Source of the DNA: Actinomycetales bacterium | GTDB lineage: Bacteria > Actinomycetota > Actinomycetes > Actinomycetales > JAHECE01 | Direction: 5' to 3' | Assembly: GCA_024641895.1 (NCBI GenBank) | Contig: JAHECE010000026.1 | Location: 1 to 16,186 of the forward strand | DNA length: 16,186 nt | In this document: positions 7,156 to 13,693 of the stretch, piece after piece | Layout: every line of letters starts with the position of its first letter | How positions within the stretch are numbered: position 1 is the stretch's first letter | Notes under the pieces: model-generated | Told to the model about the DNA's origin: nothing | Seen by the model: only the letters and a program-made list of their open reading frames with translations | Databases searched by the model: none | Program-made: the position numbers and the translations under genes

Positions 7156-7773
7156 TCAGCCCTCGTCCTCGCCGCGCCACGCCTCCCTGCCTTCGCTGAG
7201 AGCGACCCCGGCGACCACGAGCGCGGCCAGCGGGTCCGCCCACGACCACCCGAGAGTCGCGTCGAGGAGGAGCCCGACGAGGAGGACCGCGGACAGGTAG
7301 GTGCACAGCAGTGTCTGCACGCTGTCCGCCGTGACGGTCGCCGAGCCGAGCTCGCGACCGATCCGCCGCTTGGCGACGGTGAGCACGGGCATGACGACCA
7401 GGCTCGTCGCCGCCAGGGCGATCCCCACCACGGAGGCCTCGGCGTCGGCGCCGGTCACGAAGAACTGCACCGCGTCGAAGACCACGTACGCGGCCAGCGC
7501 GAAGAACGCCACCGCGATGCCCTTGAGCGCAGCACGCTCACGCTCCTCGGGCACATCGCCCCGGAACTGCCAGATGATCATGAGCGCCGAGAGGCACTCC
7601 ACCACGCTGTCCCCGCCGAAGGAGACCAGGGCGAGGGATCCGGCCGCGGCGCCGGCCCAGAGTGCGAGCGTTGCCTCGACGGCGTTGTAGGCAACCGTCG
7701 CCCACGCCAGCCCGAGCGCCAGACGGTTCAGGCGTGCACGCCGCTCGGCAGCGAGCGGCTGGGCGTCAGTCAT
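7156..7773 (-). CDS. Short CDF-like cation transporter
   Basis: 205 residues with five to six hydrophobic segments (about 16-36, 41-68, 83-104, 110-130, 150-170, 178-195). Family marks are FGGDSVVECLSA at about 52-63 in TM2, with an acidic DxxxE pair in place of the usual metal-site HxxxD or DxxxD, and TADSVQTLLCTYLSA and WADPLAALVVA towards the end, as in cation diffusion facilitators. The usual C-terminal cytoplasmic domain is absent (family length is about 300), so this belongs to the compact membrane-only subgroup. It probably exports divalent metal in exchange for protons; the metal is unknown. ATG at 7773 is chosen; a GTG four codons upstream at 7785 has a better ribosome site (GAGG, 5 nt) and may be the real start. 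It is divergent from the DUF302 gene. Confidence 0.85.
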   Translation of the reverse strand: MTDAQPLAAERRARLNRLALGLAWATVAYNAVEATLALWAGAAAGSLALVSFGGDSVVECLSALMIIWQFRGDVPEERERAALKGIAVAFFALAAYVVFDAVQFFVTGADAEASVVGIALAATSLVVMPVLTVAKRRIGRELGSATVTADSVQTLLCTYLSAVLLVGLLLDATLGWSWADPLAALVVAGVALSEGREAWRGEDEG

Positions 7774-7790
7774 CTCGCGGCCCACCCGCC

Positions 7791-7869
7791 CCTCTCTTCG
7801 CGTCCCTTCGCGTCCCTTCGCTTCTCTTCGCGGACACCCCCGCGCGCCTCCGCGCGCCTCCGCGCGCCT
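7791..7869. repeat. Two adjacent 10-bp tandem repeats upstream of the cation transporter
   Basis: Four decamers of the form CGTCCCTTCG or CTTCTCTTCG fill 7791-7830. A non-repeat decamer follows, then three decamers CGCGCGCCTC fill 7841-7869 (last base changed or missing). The phase of 10 bp is unbroken across both arrays, so on the transporter strand purine-rich GCGAAGGGAC-type boxes and GGCGCGCGGA boxes lie on one face of the helix. The array begins 6 bp upstream of the possible GTG start of the transporter and would lie in its leader or promoter. Confidence 0.8.
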
Positions 7870-7927
7870 AGCCAGACGCCCGTCCCCACATCGCGCAATT
7901 CCCGATGCCGGCGAGGCGCGCCCGACC

Positions 7928-7945
7928 GAGCCCGACGTCGGGCTC
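7928..7945. promoter_or_regulatory. 18-bp perfect palindrome in the divergent spacer
   Basis: GAGCCCGACGTCGGGCTC is perfectly self-complementary over 18 bp and is followed by a T-rich TTCGTTCCTT. No plus-strand gene ends just upstream, so a terminator role is unlikely; an operator for the DUF302 gene 80 bp downstream or for the divergent transporter is more plausible. No clear -10/-35 pair could be placed beside it. Confidence 0.4.
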
Positions 7946-8025
7946 TTCGTTCCTTCCAGGTCCCGCACGGGAATGATATGCAGGACCCAGACGGCACAGG
8001 CCGTCCCTATCGGCACGGAGGCCGC

Positions 8026-8418
8026 GTGAGCTACCAACGCACGATCGAGCTCGACCAGCCCTACGACGAGGCCGTCGCGCGGACCAAGGCGGCCCTCGCG
8101 ACACAGGGCTTCGGCATCCTCACGGAGATCGACATGAAGGCGACGCTCAAGGCGAAGCGCGACGTCGACATCGAGCCGTACGTGATCCTCGGGGCCTGCA
8201 ACCCCGCCCTCGCCCAGCGGGCACTGGAGATCGAGCCCGGCGTCGGCGTCCTGCTGCCGTGCAACGTCGTCGTCCGGGCTGCCGGCGCGGGCAGGTCGAC
8301 GATCCACGTGTTCGAGCCGGGACTCATGCCGACGGTCACCAGGATCCCGGCCCTGGCGCCCCTGGCCGACGAGGCCTCACGACTCCTGGAGAGCGCGTTC
8401 ACCGACCTCGCGGGCTGA
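8026..8418 (+). CDS. DUF302-domain protein
   Basis: 130 residues, almost entirely a DUF302 domain. The central signature is GFGILTEIDMKATLKAK at about 28-44, then PYVILGACNPALAQRAL and VGVLLPCNVVV, with two well-placed cysteines (C58 and C79) typical of the family. No signal peptide or membrane segment. The function of DUF302 is not established; members often lie near metal or sulfur genes. The GTG at 8026 is chosen because GGAGG lies 4-5 nt upstream; an in-frame ATG at 7978 lacks a ribosome site. It is divergent from the cation transporter and convergent with the J-domain gene. The cysteines and the nearby persulfide fusion make a thiol or metal role plausible (inference). Confidence 0.9.
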   Translation: MSYQRTIELDQPYDEAVARTKAALATQGFGILTEIDMKATLKAKRDVDIEPYVILGACNPALAQRALEIEPGVGVLLPCNVVVRAAGAGRSTIHVFEPGLMPTVTRIPALAPLADEASRLLESAFTDLAG

Positions 8419-8433
8419 GCTCGACCGGTCATC

Positions 8434-8443
8434 GCGGCGCCGC
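8434..8443. terminator. Small GC palindrome between convergent genes
   Basis: GCGGCGCCGC is a 10-bp palindrome in the 67-bp gap between the DUF302 gene and the convergent J-domain gene. It could be part of a shared transcription end, but it is short, has no T-run, and is expected by chance at this GC content. Confidence 0.15.
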
Positions 8444-8485
8444 CATCCCCTGAGCCGCATCGCCCCACCCACGACCAGCGGAGCA

Positions 8486-9370
8486 TCAGCCGACGTAGGT
8501 GCCCCAGAGCCGGACGACCGCGGCCGCCGCGAGCACGACTGCGATCGCCAGGAGTACACCCATCGTCGCGACGCCGGCGGCCCAGCGCAGGGACGGCCAC
8601 CGCCCGCGCGTGGAGGCGGCGGCCGCCGTCTGGGTGAACGGACCCGGCGGGGCGTGCTCGACGAGGACGTGCAGCTCACCGCGTGGTCCCCCGTTCGCAC
8701 CCTCACCGCCGCGCCCTGGCACGACGAACGGCCCGGGAGGCGTGCGGCGCGGCAGCAGGACGATGGCGCCGTCGATCGGACTCCGGAAGCTCACGCCGTC
8801 GCGCCACTGGTTCTCCGTCAGCACGACCCGGTGCGCCAGGTTCGCGCCGGGCCGAGGCGTGTCGAAGGCCGCGTACACGGGAGCCAGCGCCCCCTGCCGT
8901 CGCTCCTGGAGACGTCGGATCGCGTACTCCGCCTGCAGGTACCGGGCCCGCTCCCGGTCGAGCGCCGTCCGGTCCGCCTCGTGCGTGCGATCCGCCGCAG
9001 CCTCGCGCTCTCCACTGGTGAGGCCCGTCCGCTCGAACTCGGCTCGCAAGGTCGCTGCGGCACGCTCCTCCGCGGCCGCCCGCGCCTGCCGGGCCACCTC
9101 CGCCCGCCGCCGCTCGTCGTAAGCCGCACGCCTGCTGCGATCCCCGAGGGTCTCCCAGGCTGCCATGACCCGCTGCCACTGCTCGGCGGCCCGCGCCCGC
9201 TGGAGGGAGCCCCATTCGTGCGGATGGCGGTCCGGGTGCAGGTCTCGAGCCAGGGCCCGGAACGCCTGCTTGACGTCGGCGTCCGTGGCGCTCGGGGTCA
9301 CGCCCAACGCCTCGTAGAGATCGTCCCCGTGGGCCGTCGGGTCGTCGGAGGTCGGCGATCCGGGCATCAT
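8486..9370 (-). CDS. J-domain protein with C-terminal membrane anchor
   Basis: 294 residues. An N-terminal J domain spans about 17-85 (DLYEALGVTPSATDADVKQA, HPD at 45-47, then AWETLGDRSRRAAYDERR). A long charged Ala/Arg/Glu helix follows to about 165. Then comes a beta-rich segment, TENQWRDGVSF...DGAIVLLPRRTPPGPFVVPGRG...GELHVLVEHAPPGPF, resembling the second client-binding domain of DnaJ. A single hydrophobic helix at about 265-288 ends the chain, so the protein is probably tail-anchored with the J domain in the cytoplasm. There is no zinc-finger domain, so it is not a canonical DnaJ. It would recruit DnaK to the membrane (inference). Its ATG overlaps the HAD gene stop (ATGA), so the two are co-translated. 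Confidence 0.88.
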   Translation of the reverse strand: MMPGSPTSDDPTAHGDDLYEALGVTPSATDADVKQAFRALARDLHPDRHPHEWGSLQRARAAEQWQRVMAAWETLGDRSRRAAYDERRRAEVARQARAAAEERAAATLRAEFERTGLTSGEREAAADRTHEADRTALDRERARYLQAEYAIRRLQERRQGALAPVYAAFDTPRPGANLAHRVVLTENQWRDGVSFRSPIDGAIVLLPRRTPPGPFVVPGRGGEGANGGPRGELHVLVEHAPPGPFTQTAAAASTRGRWPSLRWAAGVATMGVLLAIAVVLAAAAVVRLWGTYVG

Positions 9371-10167
9371 GCGGCCTCGTCGAGCCCCAGCCAGGCGGGC
9401 ACGTCCGCGAACGCGTCCAGGACGACGTCCGGAGCCTCGCCGGAGTCGTCGAGCTGGACGGCACGGAACTTGCCCGTGCGCACCTGAACACCGACGATGC
9501 CGAGTCGCTGAGCGGCGCGCACGTCGCTGTCCAGGTCGTCCCCCACCATCGCGGACTCGCCTGCCTCGACTCCGAGGGACGCGAGGGCCTCGTCGAACAT
9601 CGCAGCGGCCGGCTTGCCGACCACAGTCGCCTCGACGCCGGCGGCCCGCTCGAGCCCCAGGACGTACGCGCCCGTGTCGAGCTGGAGCCCGGCGCTCGTT
9701 CGCCAGAGCAGGTTGCGGTGCATCGCGACGAGGGCCGCCCCCTCGAGCAGGCCGGCGAGCGCCCGGTTCATCGCAGCGTAGGAGAACTCCTCTCCCGCGC
9801 CCCCGATGATCACGACGTCGACGTCGTGAGGTGACACCTCAGGCCCTACGAGCGTCACCCCGGGGAGATCAGCGCTGACGTCGCCGGAGTTGACCAGCAG
9901 GCAGCGCGCGCCTGGGTGAACGCGCCGCAGATACGCCGCGGCCGCAGCCGTAGCGGTGAGGACCTCGTCGGGTGCGGCGACGAAGCCAGCGGCGTTGAGG
10001 GACCCGGTGATCTCGGCCTGGGTCCGCGACGTCGTGTTGGTCAGGAACCGGACCGGAACGCCGGCCTCGCGAACGCTCCGCAGGGCGTCCACCGCTCCGG
10101 GCAGCGCCGCCCACGACGTGACGAGCACTCCGTCGATGTCGATGAGCAACGCCTTCAAGACGGCCAT
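9367..10167 (-). CDS. HAD-superfamily IIA phosphatase (NagD/LHPP-like)
   Basis: 266 residues with all HAD motifs: I DIDGVL (nucleophile D10, acid/base D12), II TNTTS at 43-47, III lysine K185 in VVGKPAAAMF, IV GDDLDSD at 209-215. The cap region between motifs II and III is the C2 (IIA) type, as in NagD, and the overall pattern is close to the LHPP-like subgroup. It hydrolyses a phosphate monoester, or possibly a phosphoamide or pyrophosphate; the substrate is unknown. A TAGGCT hexamer ends 5 nt before the ATG and no ribosome site is visible, so the transcript may be leaderless, although no -35 is clear. It overlaps the J-domain gene by 4 bp. Confidence 0.92.
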   Translation of the reverse strand: MAVLKALLIDIDGVLVTSWAALPGAVDALRSVREAGVPVRFLTNTTSRTQAEITGSLNAAGFVAAPDEVLTATAAAAAYLRRVHPGARCLLVNSGDVSADLPGVTLVGPEVSPHDVDVVIIGGAGEEFSYAAMNRALAGLLEGAALVAMHRNLLWRTSAGLQLDTGAYVLGLERAAGVEATVVGKPAAAMFDEALASLGVEAGESAMVGDDLDSDVRAAQRLGIVGVQVRTGKFRAVQLDDSGEAPDVVLDAFADVPAWLGLDEAA

Positions 10168-10266
10168 GCCCGAGCCTAACCGGCCTCTCGCCGCCCGATG
10201 AGGTGCCAGGCCGGATCGGGACCGATCGACCCGCCGGGACCGTCCCTCGCAGGCGTGCCACCAGGC

Positions 10267-10340
10267 GCCGTCCGGGTCGCCGTCCGGGTCGCAAGGACGG
10301 GAAGCCGTCCGGGTCGCCGTCCGGGTCGCAAGGACGGGAA
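10267..10340. repeat. Exact 37-bp tandem duplication upstream of the persulfide fusion gene
   Basis: 10267-10303 and 10304-10340 are identical. Each unit is two copies of GCCGTCCGGGTC followed by GCAAGGACGGGAA, so the 12-mer occurs four times. Each unit also contains a dyad, CCGTCC, 9 nt, GGACGG, which could form a hairpin or a regulator site. The array stops 8 bp before the GATAAT -10 box, so any -35 element lies in the second copy. Confidence 0.9.
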
Positions 10341-10348
10341 CACGACCC

Positions 10349-10380
10349 GATAATACCCCCTAGGGTATCCGACCTAGGTC
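10349..10380 (+). promoter_or_regulatory. Promoter with CsoR/CstR-type operator
   Basis: GATAAT (10349-10354) matches the -10 consensus at 5 of 6 positions; the -35 is poor (TCGCAA at 10326-10331, 17-bp spacer). Overlapping it is ATACCC (10353-10358), CCTA, GGGTAT (10363-10368), the ATACCC-N4-GGGTAT form seen in operators of the CsoR family, including the copper sensor CsoR and the persulfide sensor CstR. A second palindrome, GACCTAGGTC, follows at 10371-10380. A bound repressor would cover the -10 and the start site. Since the gene is for sulfur handling, a CstR-like sensor is favoured over a copper sensor. Confidence 0.65.
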
Positions 10381-10446
10381 CGATGCCGGTCGCCGACGGG
10401 CGCCCTACCGTGGAGAACAGGCCAAGACCAGGAGTGAGGAACCAGC

Positions 10447-12918
10447 ATGAAGATCGTCGTCGTCGGCGGGGTAGCAGCGGGGATGTCCATCGCGGCGCGG
10501 GCGCGCCGGCTCGACGAGTTCGCGGAGATCGTGGTGTTCGAGCGGGGCCATCACGTGTCGTTCGCGAACTGCGGCCTGCCGTACCACATCGGCGAGGTGA
10601 TCAAGGAACGCGACCGCCTCATGCTGCAGACGCCGCAGAGCCTGCGGGAGTCGCTCGACATCGACGTGCGTAACGGGATCGAGGTCGTCAGCATCGACCG
10701 TTCGACCAAGAGCGTCCGCGTTCGCGCCGTCGACAGTGGCGAGGAGTACGACGAGCCGTACGACGCGCTCGCCCTCTCCCCCGGTTCGGCCCCGGTTCGG
10801 CCCCACCTCCCCGGCATCGATCTGCCGTCGGTCCACGTCCTGCGCCGCATAGGGGACATGGACGTCATCAAGGCGGCCGTCGACGGCGCCGGGGGCTCCG
10901 GCCGCAAGGACGGCGTCCGGCACGCCGTCGTGATCGGCGCCGGCTACATCGGCCTCGAGATGGCCGAGAACCTGCACGAGCGCGGCGTCAGCGTCGACGT
11001 CGTCGAGATGGCGGACCAGATCATGCCTCCGCTCGACCGCGAGATGACCACGGCGATGGAGAACTACATCCGCGCCCATGGCGTGACCCTCCACCTCAGG
11101 ACCGCCGCCGCAGCGTTCTCCCTGAAGCAGAACGGCCGCACGCAGGTCGAGCTGAAGAACAACACGTTCATCGAGACCGACATGGTGATCCTCGCCGCCG
11201 GCGTGCGGCCGAGCGCCGAGCTCGCCGCGGCTGCGGGGCTGGACCTCGGCCCGCGCGGCGGAATCAAGGTCGACCGCCACATGCGCACGTCCGACCCGTC
11301 GATCTGGGCCGCGGGCGATGCCGTGGAGGTCGAGCACACGGTGCTCCCCGACACCTGGCTCGTCCCGCTCGCAGGTCCGGCGAACCGCCAGGGCCGCGTG
11401 GCGGCCGAGAACATCTGCGGGCGCGACACGGTGTACGAGTCCACCCAGGGGACGTCGATCGTCAAGGTCTTCGAGATGGTCGCCGGCGGCACGGGAGCCT
11501 CAGCCAAGCAGCTCGACGCCGCCGGCATCCCGTACCACGCGGTATCCACCCACCCCCACGGTCACGCCGGCTACTACCCCGGCACGGCGATGATGCACGT
11601 CAAGCTGCTCTTCGCGCCGGAGGACGGCACGATCCTCGGCGCACAGATCGCGGGCTTCGACGGCGTCGACAAGCGCCTCGACGTGCTCGCGACAGCCCTG
11701 CGGGCCGGCCTGTCCGTCTACGACCTCGAGAACCTCGAGCTGGCCTACGCGCCCCCGTTCGGGTCCGCCAAGGACCCGGTCAACATGGCGGGCTTCATGG
11801 CCTCGAACGTCATGCGCGGCGACCTGGACCTCTGGTATGCGGGCGACTACCCCGAGGCGACAGAGGGCGGGCGGATCGTCGACGTCCGCGGTCCGGACGA
11901 GTTCGAGATGTGGCACCTGCCGGGTGCCGAGAACGTCCCGCTCAAGGCCCTGCGGCAGCGACAGGAGAGCTGGGACCGCGCGACGCCCATCCGGCTGTAC
12001 TGCGCCGTGGGCTTCCGCTCGTACCTGGCCTACCGCTCGCTGGTCCAGCGAGGCTTCACGGACGTCAAGATGCTCTCGGGCGGCATGACGACGTTCAGGG
12101 CGTTCCACGACGTGGCCCCCAGCGAGGTCGACTCGGCCGAACCGGTGATCTCCTATGCAGAGACCGCACCCCACGCCCCCGCGACGGCCACGGGCGTCGT
12201 CGTCGACCTTGACTGCACGGGCCTGGCGTGCCCGGGGCCGATCATGAAGCTGCAGGACCGCATCGCTTCGCTCGCCCCAGGTGACGAGGTGCTCGCGCAC
12301 GTCTCCGACCCCGGCTTCCGGCTCGACGCGCCGGCCTGGGCTACGAAGAACGGCCACACCCTCGTGGAGCTCACCCCCGAGGGCCCGGGCTTCGCGGCGC
12401 TGTTCCGCAAGGGCGGACCGGTGGTCGGCGGTCCTGCTGCCCGGATGAAGGACAAGAAGTCGTTCGTCGTCTTCTCCGGCGAGCTCGACAAGGCTCTGGC
12501 GGCCTTCATCATCGCCAACGGCGCCGTCGCCATGGGCGACGAGGTCTCGATGTTCTTCACGTTCTGGGGCCTGAACGCCCTGCGGCGCGAGAACCCGCCC
12601 AAGCGCGAGAAGGCGCCCCTGGACCGCATGTTCGGGGCCCTCATGCCGACCGGCGCGGACAACCTCAAGCTGTCCACGCTCAACATGTTCGGCGGCGGCA
12701 CCGCCATGATGAAGAAGGTCATGAAGGACAACCACGTCCCGAGCCTCACCGAGCTCATCGCGGCGGCCCAGGCCGGCGGGGTCCGGCTCGTCGCCTGCAC
12801 CATGACGATGGACCTCCTCGGCATCACCGAGGGGGACCTCATCGACGGGGTCGAGCTCGGCGGCGTCGCCACCTTCCTCGGCGAGGCCAACGAGTCCAAC
12901 GGCGCCTTCTTCATCTGA
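10447..12918 (+). CDS. CoA-disulfide reductase-rhodanese-TusA-DsrE fusion
   Basis: 823 residues in four domains. Residues 1-460 are a CoA-disulfide/persulfide reductase: FAD Rossmann motif GGVAAGMS at 7-14, redox cysteine C42 in SFANCGLPY, NAD(P)H motif GAGYIGLEMAENL from 164, and FAD motif WAAGDAVEV. Residues 465-555 are a rhodanese with C519 in the loop CAVGFRS. Residues 583-656 are TusA-like with CPGP (C595; C590 nearby). Residues 668-823 are DsrE/F-like with C784 in LVACTMTMDLLG. Known CoADR-rhodanese proteins reduce persulfides and polysulfides with NAD(P)H; rhodanese-TusA-DsrE chains such as staphylococcal CstA pass sulfane sulfur between cysteines. Here both are one protein, probably cytoplasmic. 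The ATG at 10447 has GGAGTGAGGA upstream. It is monocistronic behind a CsoR/CstR-type operator. Confidence 0.95.
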   Translation: MKIVVVGGVAAGMSIAARARRLDEFAEIVVFERGHHVSFANCGLPYHIGEVIKERDRLMLQTPQSLRESLDIDVRNGIEVVSIDRSTKSVRVRAVDSGEEYDEPYDALALSPGSAPVRPHLPGIDLPSVHVLRRIGDMDVIKAAVDGAGGSGRKDGVRHAVVIGAGYIGLEMAENLHERGVSVDVVEMADQIMPPLDREMTTAMENYIRAHGVTLHLRTAAAAFSLKQNGRTQVELKNNTFIETDMVILAAGVRPSAELAAAAGLDLGPRGGIKVDRHMRTSDPSIWAAGDAVEVEHTVLPDTWLVPLAGPANRQGRVAAENICGRDTVYESTQGTSIVKVFEMVAGGTGASAKQLDAAGIPYHAVSTHPHGHAGYYPGTAMMHVKLLFAPEDGTILGAQIAGFDGVDKRLDVLATALRAGLSVYDLENLELAYAPPFGSAKDPVNMAGFMASNVMRGDLDLWYAGDYPEATEGGRIVDVRGPDEFEMWHLPGAENVPLKALRQRQESWDRATPIRLYCAVGFRSYLAYRSLVQRGFTDVKMLSGGMTTFRAFHDVAPSEVDSAEPVISYAETAPHAPATATGVVVDLDCTGLACPGPIMKLQDRIASLAPGDEVLAHVSDPGFRLDAPAWATKNGHTLVELTPEGPGFAALFRKGGPVVGGPAARMKDKKSFVVFSGELDKALAAFIIANGAVAMGDEVSMFFTFWGLNALRRENPPKREKAPLDRMFGALMPTGADNLKLSTLNMFGGGTAMMKKVMKDNHVPSLTELIAAAQAGGVRLVACTMTMDLLGITEGDLIDGVELGGVATFLGEANESNGAFFI

Positions 12919-13151
12919 GGTAACCCGCGACCTCCGGAGCGTTGGTGGACCCCGCGGCCGCAAGCGCAGCCGACACGCCGCGACACCCCGCGACCTACGT
13001 CAGCCAGTCCTCACGAGCGCCCCTCGTGCGGCCCGGAGGTCCACTTGCGCGTCAGCGACCGCCGGGAAGGTGACGTCAGCCCGCGCGATCGGCTCCCCGC
13101 GGCCCTGAGCACCGCCCTGCGTTCGAGACAGGATCGGAGTCCGCCCCGGCG
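12919..13151. other. Convergent intergenic spacer
   Basis: 233 bp between the persulfide fusion gene and the convergent methyltransferase-like gene. I see no gene that stands out from antisense frames. A small dyad, CACGAG (13012-13017) and CTCGTG (13023-13028) with a 5-nt loop, could contribute to transcription termination, but has no T-run. Confidence 0.5.
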
Positions 13152-13655
13152 CTAGCGTGGCGGCTCCGCCGACCTGCGACGCCGTGTGCCGGGTACGAAC
13201 CGGGGAGTCCGCTCGGCATAGGCGCCGTATCCCGGGAACCGCCTGCGCAGCTGCCCCTCCTCCCACCGCGCCTTGGCATTGATGAGGAGCACGAGGAGGA
13301 CGTAGACGCCGAGGCGCACCAGGCTGCCCGACACGGCGGCAACCGCGGCGCCCACGATGAGCAACCCGGTATAGATCGGATGGCGGACGACTCGGTAGAG
13401 CCCACCCGTGCGCAGCTCGGCATGAGCGTTCGGCAAGGGCGCCGCGGACAGCCCGCGCCCCAGCAACGTGCCGCCGACGCCCATGACCGCGAGCCCGACG
13501 AGGATCGCCGCGATGACGACCACCACGAGCCACGTCGGCCGGAGCCAGTCGTTGCCCAGCGGGAGGAGGACGAGCAGGCCGAGCAGCACGAACTGCGCGG
13601 CGACGAAGGCCCAGGCGATGCGGACGTCGCGGGGAGGCGGCTCATGCGCGTTCAC
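13152..13655 (-). CDS. Isoprenylcysteine carboxyl methyltransferase-like membrane protein
   Basis: 167 residues with hydrophobic segments at about 12-34, 40-63, 97-110 and 112-127. The family signature GLYRVVRHPIYTG at 85-97 is followed by a C-terminal part with E...L...F.GY..Y....PRFVP, the S-adenosylmethionine-binding pattern of the ICMT/PEMT group. Bacterial members methylate unknown small molecules or lipids; protein prenyl-cysteine methylation is not implied. Start: GTG at 13655, with AGGGG 7 nt upstream; the frame stays open upstream into the nhaA region but reads antisense-like sequence there. It lies 38 bp after nhaA on the same strand and is probably co-transcribed. The tail is Arg-rich. 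Confidence 0.88.
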   Translation of the reverse strand: MNAHEPPPRDVRIAWAFVAAQFVLLGLLVLLPLGNDWLRPTWLVVVVIAAILVGLAVMGVGGTLLGRGLSAAPLPNAHAELRTGGLYRVVRHPIYTGLLIVGAAVAAVSGSLVRLGVYVLLVLLINAKARWEEGQLRRRFPGYGAYAERTPRFVPGTRRRRSAEPPR

Positions 13656-13693
13656 GGGCTCACCCCTCCTCCCCTCGACGTCGATCCGGCGGG

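Noticed and set aside
7969..7996. GGGAAT as a SigR-type -35 for the DUF302 gene
   Set aside because: The sequence 16-19 bp downstream has no GTT.
6709..8025. Long N-terminal extension of the DUF302 frame
   Set aside because: It reads the exporter in the wrong phase and then the antisense of the cation transporter; GGAGG before GTG 8026 marks the true start.
10336..10360. GGGAAC as a SigR-type -35 for the persulfide fusion gene
   Set aside because: No GTT lies 16-19 bp downstream; the GATAAT box with the CsoR-type dyad explains the region better.
11500..12963. 487-codon open frame antisense to the persulfide fusion
   Set aside because: It lies wholly opposite the rhodanese, TusA and DsrE domains and reads as Glu/His/Arg-rich sequence with no recognisable fold or ribosome site.
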